Notes under the pieces: generated by a model | Databases searched by the model: none | What the model saw: only the letters and a program-made list of their open reading frames with translations | Told to the model about the DNA's origin: nothing | DNA from: Clostridiaceae bacterium | GTDB taxonomy: Bacteria > Bacillota > Clostridia > Lachnospirales > Lachnospiraceae | Direction of reading: 5' to 3' | Assembly: GCA_018378255.1 (NCBI GenBank) | Contig: JAGZXV010000277.1 | Location: forward strand, 1-5,485 | DNA length: 5,485 bases | Shown here: positions 1 to 5,485 of the stretch, piece by piece | Layout: the number at the start of each line of letters is the position of its first letter | Position numbering within the stretch: the stretch's first letter is position 1 | Made by a program: the position numbers and the translations under genes

Positions 1-377
1 GGTATGGTTCCGGCGCTGAAAAACAGGGTGACAACCACCATTCCATAGATCAGCTTATGGCCCGGCAAATCGGTTTTAGTCAGGCCGTATGCCATGGACA
101 GAGTGACTGCCAGATCCAGCACCGTCCCCACAATGGTGATAAACAGTGTGCTTTTCAATGAATTGATATAGCTATGGGTCGATAAAATATACTTATAGGA
201 TTCCAAAGACCATTTTGGCGGAAGAATATAGAATTTAAACGGCTCATATGCATCCGGGTCTGTAAAGGAAATGCTCAGCACATATAAAAACGGCAGAACA
301 CACACCATAGAAATCAGCAGCACAACCGCTGAAATCAGTATGTCACCGCAGGAAAGCTTCTTTTTTCTTTTTTTCAT
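1..377 (-). CDS. LplC/YtcP-type carbohydrate ABC transporter permease (3' end beyond window)
   Basis: This is the second membrane subunit of a CUT1-type sugar ABC importer (COG0395, MalG/LplC-like) and would pair with the LplB-type permease just upstream. Only the first 126 residues are present; the family is usually about 290-300 residues, so more than half lies past base 1, including the EAA loop that contacts the ATPase. Visible are a lysine-rich cytoplasmic start (MKKRKKK), a first membrane segment at about residues 12-36, the family-typical SISFTDPDAY stretch, a region at about 48-75 around ILPPKWSLESYKYIL, a second membrane segment at about 76-97, and FFSAGTIP at the cut edge, matching the conserved 'FFSGGLIPTY' region of LplC/YtcP proteins. 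The ATG at 377 is chosen because a strong GAGGAGGTG site lies 7 bases upstream. The frame is intact to the edge. Substrate is unknown. Confidence 0.95.
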   Translation of the reverse strand, partial: MKKRKKKLSCGDILISAVVLLISMVCVLPFLYVLSISFTDPDAYEPFKFYILPPKWSLESYKYILSTHSYINSLKSTLFITIVGTVLDLAVTLSMAYGLTKTDLPGHKLIYGMVVVTLFFSAGTI

Positions 378-384
378 TTCCGTT

Positions 385-394
385 CACCTCCTCA
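385..394 (-). promoter_or_regulatory. Ribosome binding site of the LplC-type gene overlapping the lplB stop codon
   Basis: On the minus strand the sequence reads TGAGGAGGTG. The TGA (394-392) is the stop codon of the upstream permease and is also the first part of the Shine-Dalgarno site for the next permease, whose ATG begins at 377. Ribosomes ending on the first gene stop on top of the next start signal, an arrangement that normally gives coupled, near-equal synthesis. This fits two subunits needed in a 1:1 ratio. The sequence overlap is seen directly; coupling is inferred. Confidence 0.85.
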
Positions 395-1327
395 ATAAAT
401 TCCTTCATATCCCATTTTTTTCACAATCCTGTTTGACACCCATACGAACAGACAGCCCACAAACCCTTTGAATACGCTGACCGTAGACGCAAAACTGATA
501 TTTCCCTGAATGATGCCCAGACGGTATGCGTAGGTATCAAATACTTCAGCCACGCTGTTCACAGATGGATTTGCCATCAGCAGGATCTGTTCAAATCCAA
601 CGTTTAAAATTGTCCCGAGCTTTAAAATCAGCAGCGTAACAATGGTCGGAGCGATAGCGGGAAGAGTGATATACCAGATCTTCTGAAGCCGTCCGGCCCC
701 ATCCATAACTGCCGCTTCATACTGTTCCATATCCACTGCAGAGATGGCCGCCAAAAAGATTATGGTTCCCCATCCCGCTTCTTTCCAGATATTCTGTGAT
801 ACGATAATGCCCCAGAACAGCTTAGGATCGGACAAAAATGAGATCGTCGGGCTGCCTGCGGCCGCAAGGGCCTTATTGACCACTCCCACATCAACGGACA
901 GCAGGAAAAATGTCATACTTGCCACAATTACCCACGATAAAAAATGGGGCAGATAGAGCATGGTCTGGTTGAACCGCTTGAATTTGTCGTTTTTGACTTC
1001 ATTTAACAAAAGGGCTAACAGAATCGGCACCGGAAAATGGAACAGCAGGTTCAGAAAGTTGATACAAAGGGTATTGCGAAGCATAAGATAAAAATAATCG
1101 TCCTGAATCAGATCTTTAAAATGTTTCAGGCCAACCCACTGGCTTCCCGCCATACCCACATAAGGGTTGTAATCCTGGAATATGATGCCCAGCATTCCCA
1201 TGGGGATAAATTTGAATATGATAAAGTAGATAATCCCCGGCAGCATCAGCAAATACACATACCGCCCCTGATACATCCGCCTCAGGGTCCGGCTGCAAGA
1301 GGTTTTTTTCGCATTTGGCACTCCCAT
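392..1327 (-). CDS. lplB: LplB/YteP-type carbohydrate ABC transporter permease
   Basis: Complete 311-residue inner-membrane subunit of a CUT1 sugar importer (COG4209, LplB/YteP-like), normal length for the family. After a basic cytoplasmic N-terminus come hydrophobic segments at about residues 23-49, 84-110, 123-145, 170-197, 224-245 and 280-298, consistent with six spans. The ATPase-contacting EAA loop is textbook: E204-A-A, three residues, G210, nine residues, I220, one residue, L222-P223. The family-typical IFQDYNPY (residues 49-56) and WVGLKHF (64-70) also fit LplB. The ATG at 1327 is preceded by AAGGAGGAG (1339-1331), which fixes the start. It lies 78 bases behind the solute-binding gene and its TGA is embedded in the ribosome site of the next permease, so the three form one operon. 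No ATPase is present here; a shared MsmX-like ATPase is the usual partner. The substrate is probably an oligosaccharide, but this cannot be specified. Confidence 0.97.
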   Translation of the reverse strand: MGVPNAKKTSCSRTLRRMYQGRYVYLLMLPGIIYFIIFKFIPMGMLGIIFQDYNPYVGMAGSQWVGLKHFKDLIQDDYFYLMLRNTLCINFLNLLFHFPVPILLALLLNEVKNDKFKRFNQTMLYLPHFLSWVIVASMTFFLLSVDVGVVNKALAAAGSPTISFLSDPKLFWGIIVSQNIWKEAGWGTIIFLAAISAVDMEQYEAAVMDGAGRLQKIWYITLPAIAPTIVTLLILKLGTILNVGFEQILLMANPSVNSVAEVFDTYAYRLGIIQGNISFASTVSVFKGFVGCLFVWVSNRIVKKMGYEGIY

Positions 1328-1346
1328 CTTCTCCTCCTTCTTTTTA

Positions 1347-1378
1347 AAAAGCTATTACACGTTGATGTAATAGCTTTT
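1347..1378 (-). terminator. Intercistronic hairpin between the binding-protein and permease genes
   Basis: AAAAGCTATTACA (1347-1359) and TGTAATAGCTTTT (1366-1378) are perfect 13-bp inverted repeats around a 6-base loop. On the minus-strand mRNA the stem starts 27 bases after the binding-protein stop codon and ends 7 bases before the permease ribosome site. Only three pairs are G-C, and the U-run is part of the stem plus one further U, so it is not a classic strong terminator. A partial terminator or a 3' mRNA-stabilising stem, either of which would leave more binding protein than permease, is the usual reason for such hairpins in sugar ABC operons. The structure is seen; the role is inferred. 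Confidence 0.6.
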
Positions 1379-1390
1379 CACTCATGCTTA

Positions 1391-1418
1391 TATTCTGATA
1401 TGTTTCTATTCTGATATG
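1391..1418 (-). repeat. 12-bp direct repeat straddling the binding-protein stop codon
   Basis: The plus-strand 12-mer TATTCTGATATG occurs at 1391-1402 and again at 1407-1418, separated by TTTC. On the minus strand the upstream copy encodes the last residues (Ile-Ser-Glu) and most of the TAG stop of the binding protein; the second copy lies just downstream in another frame, untranslated. The period is 16 bases, so it does not extend the protein. It may be a small local duplication or a paired binding site. No function is known to me. Confidence 0.8.
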
Positions 1419-2998
1419 ACCGCCTTATAGCTGGCTGCAAACTCCTGATAAGCTTCTTTCATCTCAGGTTTAGCATTCAGCTGGTCCACATAAGCCTTGT
1501 ATTCCTCCATGGAGATCTGGCCGGTTACAGCCTGAACACCTTTGGCAGCCCAGTCCTGAGAATATTTGGGCCATACGTTGATCCATTTCTGGCTTGTGGC
1601 GATATAAAACGGATTGGTGCGGGCTTTTTCCAGATAGCCGTAACTGTCAAATAAGTCTCTTTGGGCCTGGTTATACTCTTCCGGGGCCGCTGTGCTGTCA
1701 ATCTTCATAAATGGATTATACATTAACGGAAGAACCTGCCACGGAGCGCTGGAACCCATCTCCTGATCTCTCAGTTCTGTCATCACCTTTTCCCCGTTTT
1801 CAACATTATAATGTACGCCTTCCACTCCATATGTGGTCAGGTCATAGAATTCCTCTGTGGTTGTCTTCTCAAAATAATCCAGGATTTTGAGCATTTTTTC
1901 TTCCGGAACCGCTTTGGAAATGAACATGCTGTCGATTACGCCGGTTCCCGCATCCACCGCATAGCAGCCTTCATTTCCCTCTAAAAGGGGAACAAACTGG
2001 GCAACCGCATCCGGATTTTTCTTCTTCAGCGTCTGGGTAAATGGATAGCACCAGCGGCCTGATTCATTGATCATCACCACTGCGGAACCTGACTGGAACA
2101 TCTCTGTGGCCTGGGTCGGCTTCATGACGGAAAATTCCTTGGACAGAACTCCCCTTTCATAGGCTTCTCTCAGCCATTCCACGAACTGGGTAAATCCTGG
2201 CGTAAGTTTTTGGTATACCAGACCGCCTTCTTCATTGTAATATGGTTCATCTACGCCGAATGCGGATACCAGGCCGCCGCTTCCGCCTAAAAACATATCC
2301 TGTTTGGATACCAGCCCTACCATATCCGGGTTCTTCTCGACCACTGCTTCCAGCACATCCAGCAGTTCATCCATGGTTGTGGGCATCTCTTTCCCCGCTG
2401 CCTTTACCAGATCTTCTCGTATGATGGGAGCGCCCTGAACTTTTGGTACGCTCTGCGGTATTCCATAGATGCGGCCGTTAATCCGGCTGGTATTCCAGGC
2501 GTCAGGAGCCACATTGTTTTTCAGATTTGGGTAATTGCTGAAATCACCTAAAACATCGGTTAAATCCCAAAATGCGCCGTTCTGCACCGCATTAATAAAA
2601 GAAGGATCATTCAGATTCTTTGATAAATTGGCAACCAGGACTTCCGGAATCTGTTTGGAAGCCAGAATCAGATTTAATTTGGTGGTGTAATCCCCATCAG
2701 GAATCCATTCCACATTTAATTCCGTATTGGTTCTCTTCTGATATTCCTGCCAGTATGTGTTATTCATATCGGGTATCTGGTCGAACAGGCGGACCGTCAT
2801 TTGAATCTTTAATGGTTCTTCACTTTGTTCTTCTGATTTGGCTTCCGATTTGGCTTCCGTTCCTTTTTCTGTTCCCTTCGCCGGTTCCTTTGCCGTTTCT
2901 TTGGCTGTCTCGTTAGCGGCTCCCGCGCCGCCGCATGCTGTTAAGGATGCTGCTGTTAAAGATGCTGCCAGCAGCGCCGCAATGGCTTTCTTAAACAT
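1406..2998 (-). CDS. Extracellular solute-binding lipoprotein of a sugar ABC transporter (LplA/YtcQ-like)
   Basis: A 530-residue family 1 extracellular solute-binding protein, close to the roughly 500 residues usual for LplA/YtcQ-type receptors that work with LplB/LplC permeases. It is lipid-anchored outside the membrane and delivers a sugar, probably an oligosaccharide, to the permeases encoded next. The N-terminus is a lipoprotein signal (K3-K4, hydrophobic A5-A16, lipobox L19-T-A-C22), giving a mature protein starting at C22. Residues 23-61 are a low-complexity linker rich in Glu, Lys, Ala and Thr. The binding domain starts near residue 62; YWQEYQKRTN (82-91), NGRIYGIPQ (174-182) and the IREDL...PTTMDEL segment (193-212) are typical of this receptor family. 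The frame stays open to 3112, but that 38-residue extension would bury the signal peptide and comes from leader repeats. ATG 2998 has an AGGGGG site 7 bases upstream and is preferred. It is first in the operon; ligand unknown. Confidence 0.97.
   Translation of the reverse strand: MFKKAIAALLAASLTAASLTACGGAGAANETAKETAKEPAKGTEKGTEAKSEAKSEEQSEEPLKIQMTVRLFDQIPDMNNTYWQEYQKRTNTELNVEWIPDGDYTTKLNLILASKQIPEVLVANLSKNLNDPSFINAVQNGAFWDLTDVLGDFSNYPNLKNNVAPDAWNTSRINGRIYGIPQSVPKVQGAPIIREDLVKAAGKEMPTTMDELLDVLEAVVEKNPDMVGLVSKQDMFLGGSGGLVSAFGVDEPYYNEEGGLVYQKLTPGFTQFVEWLREAYERGVLSKEFSVMKPTQATEMFQSGSAVVMINESGRWCYPFTQTLKKKNPDAVAQFVPLLEGNEGCYAVDAGTGVIDSMFISKAVPEEKMLKILDYFEKTTTEEFYDLTTYGVEGVHYNVENGEKVMTELRDQEMGSSAPWQVLPLMYNPFMKIDSTAAPEEYNQAQRDLFDSYGYLEKARTNPFYIATSQKWINVWPKYSQDWAAKGVQAVTGQISMEEYKAYVDQLNAKPEMKEAYQEFAASYKAVISE
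2835..2858 (-). repeat. 12-bp tandem repeat coding the lipoprotein linker
   Basis: GATTTGGCTTCC occurs twice without a gap (2835-2846 and 2847-2858). It encodes the tandem EAKS-EAKS at residues 48-55 of the binding protein, just before the folded domain. Neighbouring protein repeats ETAK-ETAK-EPAK and GTEK-GTEA suggest the whole charged linker grew by small in-frame duplications, which leave the folded receptor unaffected and change only its distance from the membrane. The repeat is seen; slippage growth is inferred. Confidence 0.8.
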
Positions 2999-3005
2999 AA
3001 TAAAA

Positions 3006-3011
3006 CCCCCT
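3006..3011 (-). promoter_or_regulatory. Ribosome binding site fixing the binding-protein start
   Basis: AGGGGG on the minus strand lies 7 bases before the ATG at 2998. It supports the start that exposes the lipoprotein signal peptide and argues against the longer open frame beginning at 3112, which has no comparable site in a sensible position. Confidence 0.8.
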
Positions 3012-3025
3012 GTTTTGTTTTTCGA

Positions 3026-3061
3026 TTTAATAATCTGCTGCAGTTTAATAATCTGCTGCAG
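3026..3061. repeat. Perfect 18-bp tandem repeat in the operon leader
   Basis: TTTAATAATCTGCTGCAG occurs twice head to tail (3026-3043 and 3044-3061), followed by a further TTT. It lies 14 bases upstream of the binding-protein ribosome site, probably in the 5' leader of the operon mRNA. Each unit contains the palindrome CTGCAG, so the two copies could pair as a 6-bp GC-rich stem with a 12-base loop in RNA. As DNA, tandem direct repeats of this size resemble AraC-family operators in form, although the location is close to the start codon. It could equally be a recent duplication with no role. Confidence 0.9.
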
Positions 3062-3124
3062 TTTGTTTCTCTCGGCGTGCACACACCAGCTGTTGATGTA
3101 ACTGTAAACCATCCTTCGTTTTAG

Positions 3125-3136
3125 GTAAATATTTAC
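3125..3136. promoter_or_regulatory. 12-bp perfect palindrome, possible operator
   Basis: GTAAATATTTAC is perfectly self-complementary and lies near the centre of the divergent region, 127 bases from the binding-protein ATG and 172 bases from the regulator ATG. It overlaps the weak minus-strand -10 candidate. Palindromes of this type usually bind dimeric repressors such as LacI- or GntR-family proteins, whereas AraC proteins prefer direct repeats, so a second regulator is conceivable. It is AT-rich and short; chance is a real alternative. Confidence 0.4.
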
Positions 3137-3223
3137 TTTCTGTTTCCATGTTAAAATCCTACGGCCCGGCGTTGTATTTTTCTACTTTCATAATAACATT
3201 CTACGTTTCATGCCCTTTATTCA

Positions 3224-3252
3224 TCGACAATCCGGGATTTTCATATTATACT
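3224..3252 (+). promoter_or_regulatory. Candidate housekeeping promoter for the regulator gene
   Basis: TCGACA (3224-3229) and TATACT (3247-3252) each differ by one base from the -35 and -10 consensus and are 17 bases apart, the ideal spacing. Transcription would begin near 3259, leaving a leader of about 50 bases before the ATG at 3308. This suggests the regulator is made constitutively at a modest level. The prediction rests on sequence alone. Confidence 0.6.
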
Positions 3253-3287
3253 TTGTCTAAAGAAATGACTTATTGGGGAATCATTTT

Positions 3288-3298
3288 AAGGGGAGGGG
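3288..3298 (+). promoter_or_regulatory. Ribosome binding site of the regulator gene
   Basis: The purine run AAGGGGAGGGG lies 9 bases before the ATG at 3308. An in-frame TAA at 3287-3289 lies just upstream, so the coding region cannot start earlier and this start is well supported. Confidence 0.85.
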
Positions 3299-3307
3299 TC
3301 AAATTAT

Positions 3308-5485
3308 ATGAGGATTAAACGCAAGCATCAAAAACGGTCCGTACTTTGGAGAAATGTGATTCTTCTATCTCTCCTGCTCTTATTTCCCATCTGTTCCATG
3401 CTCTATTTTGTTCTGCGGATCGGCACAGAGAATCTTCTGGAATATACACAGAATAAGGAAGTCCAGCTTCTTTCCAACTATACCAACGGCTTAGATTCCA
3501 ATCTGATTACAGTGGATAATCTGACCAACCAGCTTCTGTTTGACAATGACGTGATGACTGTGCTGGCTTCCGACCCTGCAGAGCCTGATTATGTCGCCAT
3601 CAAATCCGTGCTGCTGAACATTGAAAGAATGTATTATTCCAACCGTTTTATTGAATCCATCTACCTGTTTGATTCCATTCATCCTTATATCCTGTCCGAT
3701 GCCATGATCTACAAAAAGGATTTTTTGGACTCTGCGGTGCTGGACGAGGAACTGTATACCACCACAGGGTTAAAGCCGCTGCGCACCGTAGACCGCAGCA
3801 CTGCTGTCACACAAAAAAAGCCGGTCACTCTGCTCAGTTATGTGAAGCAGGTCTATAACCACAGCGCGGGAACGCCGGTCACCATCATCGTCAACGTTTA
3901 TCCCGAAGCATTTGCCACGCTAAGCAGTACGGAGCACACCGGTTCCTTTTTTATAGTGGATTCCAGCCTGGAGCCCCTGTACCAATTAAGAGCAGATGAG
4001 GTGCCGGAAAAAGAGATATTCAAAGAGTTCTCCAGCCTGGCTTCCGGACAGGAAAATTCCAGAACTTCAGGATGGTCCTCCCCTACCATACATAAGGAGA
4101 AATATTTCCTGTGTTATGAATTTCTGCCTGATTTCGGTCTGTATACCCTATCGGTGCAGAACTACACCTATTTTACGGACAGCATAATTAAGACCACCGG
4201 AAACCTGGCAATTCCTTTTGTGATCATCATCCTGATTTCCATCCTGGCCATCTTATTCGTTTCCTATCTGCTGTACCGGCCGCTGCAGCAGCTATTGCAG
4301 AAATTTGAAATTCCCATGCATCTGCTGCCTCAGACCAATCAGCCCAACGAATACTATCTGCTGTCAAATGCCATGTCAAACTTGTATGAGCAGAAGCGGG
4401 AACTGGAACAGCAGTATACGATCACCCGTTCCTATGCGGAGACTTATTCGCTTCACGAATTTTTAATTGCCCCGGAGTTCAATAAAGACGATTTCCTCCA
4501 ACTCTGCTCCACCCTGAAGCTGACCCTGGAACACCCGTTTTTTTATCTGCTGCTCCTGAAATTTAAGCAGCCCATTCCCAAAGAGATACGGAAATCATTT
4601 TCGGATACGCTTTCCCGGCTGGTTTCCGATTCCTTTTACAATATCACCATAACGGACCCCCATAATCTAACTGTCCTGCTCAATACCTCCCTGAGCGCAG
4701 AAGCGGTTCTGAATGCGGCCAGCCATCTCAAGCAGGAATTTACCGACAAAAAATATACTGCAATCATCGGTGTCAGCATTTGTTTCGATGAGATAGAGCC
4801 AATACCCGCCTATTATAATGAAGCAATGAAAAAACTGAGGGAACAGCCTTTTACCGCCTTAAACCAGGCAGAAATCATCGATCTCAATCCTGAAAAAAAT
4901 AACGGGGACGCCAGCTATCCGAAACCTTCTTTAGACGTCCTTCTCACTAAAATAGCCAAACAGGACCGGGACGGGGTGCTCTGTGCTGCCCTCGACCTCT
5001 TCGAACCGTTCACTACCGTGCCGGAAAACAACTATCTCTATCTGAAATACCTGGTCTTTGAAATAGAGAATTCCGTCTATAAACATGTGGCTTCTTTAGG
5101 CGGCGTATACGATAACCCGGAGTACAACAATTACCAGCTGTACCGGCGCATCCGTGAAACAGACGATCTGTTTTCGCTAAAGCACAATCTGCTTTCCTTT
5201 TTAGAGTACAGCCTGGATATTCTGGAGCTGAAAAGCCAGCGCCAGCACAGCGATATTATCGGCCAGGTACTGCAGTTCATTGAGGAAAATTACAGTTCCG
5301 ATATCTCAGTGGTGGATATGGCGGAATATGTCCATCTGTCGCCCAATTATCTGAGCAACCTATTTAAAGCGGAGCGGAATGAAACATTATTGGAAACGCT
5401 GACCACAGTCCGCATGGAAAATGCAAAAAAACTGCTTGATGATCCTTCCCTGCGCATTAAAGACGTGGCGTCCATGGTGGGGTAT
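3308..5485 (+). CDS. Membrane-bound AraC-family transcriptional regulator with extracytoplasmic sensor (3' end beyond window)
   Basis: This is a single-protein signal receptor and transcription factor. The open frame gives 726 residues and runs off the right edge. A basic start (MRIKRKHQKR) leads to a membrane segment at about residues 16-36, an extracytoplasmic region at 38-300 resembling dCache-type sensors, and a second membrane segment at about 301-323. The cytoplasmic part has a short helical linker, then about 385-515 resembles the degenerate GGDEF-like module of YesN-type regulators (hydrophobic strand 413-419; G488-V-S and Y503-N-E-A-M in the conserved IGVS...YNEA pattern) without a GGDEF catalytic motif. 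The AraC DNA-binding domain starts near 656: first helix-turn-helix about 669-690 (MAEYVHLSPNYLSNLFK), long linker helix, then IKDVASMVGY, where the sequence ends inside the second helix-turn-helix. Roughly 30-40 residues are missing. The likely target is the divergent transporter operon and perhaps itself. The start is fixed by a strong ribosome site and an upstream stop. No kinase or receiver domain is seen. Confidence 0.94.
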   Translation, partial: MRIKRKHQKRSVLWRNVILLSLLLLFPICSMLYFVLRIGTENLLEYTQNKEVQLLSNYTNGLDSNLITVDNLTNQLLFDNDVMTVLASDPAEPDYVAIKSVLLNIERMYYSNRFIESIYLFDSIHPYILSDAMIYKKDFLDSAVLDEELYTTTGLKPLRTVDRSTAVTQKKPVTLLSYVKQVYNHSAGTPVTIIVNVYPEAFATLSSTEHTGSFFIVDSSLEPLYQLRADEVPEKEIFKEFSSLASGQENSRTSGWSSPTIHKEKYFLCYEFLPDFGLYTLSVQNYTYFTDSIIKTTGNLAIPFVIIILISILAILFVSYLLYRPLQQLLQKFEIPMHLLPQTNQPNEYYLLSNAMSNLYEQKRELEQQYTITRSYAETYSLHEFLIAPEFNKDDFLQLCSTLKLTLEHPFFYLLLLKFKQPIPKEIRKSFSDTLSRLVSDSFYNITITDPHNLTVLLNTSLSAEAVLNAASHLKQEFTDKKYTAIIGVSICFDEIEPIPAYYNEAMKKLREQPFTALNQAEIIDLNPEKNNGDASYPKPSLDVLLTKIAKQDRDGVLCAALDLFEPFTTVPENNYLYLKYLVFEIENSVYKHVASLGGVYDNPEYNNYQLYRRIRETDDLFSLKHNLLSFLEYSLDILELKSQRQHSDIIGQVLQFIEENYSSDISVVDMAEYVHLSPNYLSNLFKAERNETLLETLTTVRMENAKKLLDDPSLRIKDVASMVGY

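Larger units (their letters stand above)
2999..3307. other. Divergent control region between transporter operon and regulator
   Basis: This 309-base stretch holds no convincing gene. From left to right it contains the ribosome site of the binding-protein gene, an 18-bp tandem repeat (3026-3061), a 12-bp palindrome (3125-3136), a good plus-strand promoter candidate (3224-3252) and the regulator's ribosome site. For the minus-strand operon I find no strong housekeeping promoter. The best match is TTAACA (3154-3149) with a 17-base spacer to the weak TATTTA (3131-3126), which overlaps the palindrome. A poor promoter would fit an operon needing an AraC-type activator, but this is inference. TTTCAT or ATTCAT begins at 3186, 3206, 3219 and 3239, with 20-base spacing inside each pair; these could be regulator contacts or chance in AT-rich DNA. 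No CcpA-type catabolite site was recognised. Confidence 0.7.

Noticed and set aside
1037..1414. Plus-strand 125-codon open frame opposite lplB and the intercistronic gap.
   Set aside because: It overlaps a well-supported gene on the other strand, has no recognisable domain and no convincing ribosome site; it is an antisense shadow.
3092..3101. GTTGATGTAA shared with the hairpin region at 1361-1370.
   Set aside because: A 10-base match with different flanks, once in a hairpin and once in the control region; expected by chance often enough to give no weight.
2999..3112. N-terminal extension of the binding-protein frame by 38 residues, starting at the ATG at 3112.
   Set aside because: It would place a hydrophilic, repeat-derived stretch in front of a textbook lipoprotein signal peptide and lacks a good ribosome site. 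The start at 2998 has an AGGGGG site at the right distance.
3195..3215. Possible CcpA catabolite-repression site around the minus-strand TGAAACG.
   Set aside because: The spacing between TG and CG is one base short of the cre consensus and the second half does not match.
3263..3286. Short inverted repeat AAATGA/TCATTT upstream of the regulator ribosome site.
   Set aside because: Only 6 AT-rich pairs with a 12-base loop; too weak to call a riboswitch or an attenuator.
3491..3682. Minus-strand 63-codon open frame inside the regulator gene.
   Set aside because: It lies wholly opposite a clear coding region and shows no family features; treated as chance, as are the similar short frames at 3898-4187 and 2242-2424.

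Overview
The window reads as one sugar-uptake locus of a Gram-positive anaerobe, most likely a Bacillota member of the Lachnospiraceae/Clostridia type. The reasons are strong purine-rich Shine-Dalgarno sites before every gene, a lipoprotein rather than a periplasmic binding protein, moderate GC content judged by eye, and LplABC-type transporter families that are greatly expanded in such bacteria. The taxonomic call is an inference from style and gene content, not from a marker gene.

Layout. Positions 1-2998 are a minus-strand operon read from right to left: a lipoprotein solute-binding subunit (2998-1406), an LplB-type permease (1327-392) and the start of an LplC-type permease (377-1, cut by the window edge). 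The last two are tightly packed, with the stop codon of one lying inside the ribosome binding site of the next. Between the binding protein and the permeases is a 78-base gap holding a perfect 13-bp hairpin. Positions 2999-3307 are a divergent control region. Positions 3308-5485 are a plus-strand gene for a membrane-bound AraC-family regulator whose DNA-binding domain is cut by the right edge.

How it works together (established family knowledge plus inference). The lipoprotein captures an oligosaccharide outside the cell. The two permeases form the CUT1-type channel. No ATPase is visible, and systems of this type commonly borrow a shared MsmX/MsmK-type ATPase encoded elsewhere. The divergent regulator has an extracytoplasmic sensor between two membrane segments and a cytoplasmic AraC helix-turn-helix, so it probably senses a carbohydrate signal outside and controls the transporter operon. 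The substrate cannot be read from the sequence.

Unusual points are small in scale: a perfect 18-bp tandem duplication in the leader of the binding-protein mRNA, a 12-bp palindrome in the control region, a 12-bp direct repeat straddling the binding-protein stop codon, and a repeat-built charged linker behind the lipid anchor. I see no RNA gene, CRISPR array, insertion sequence or clearly undescribed multi-gene system. This is a recognisable transporter/regulator locus with some undetermined regulatory DNA.
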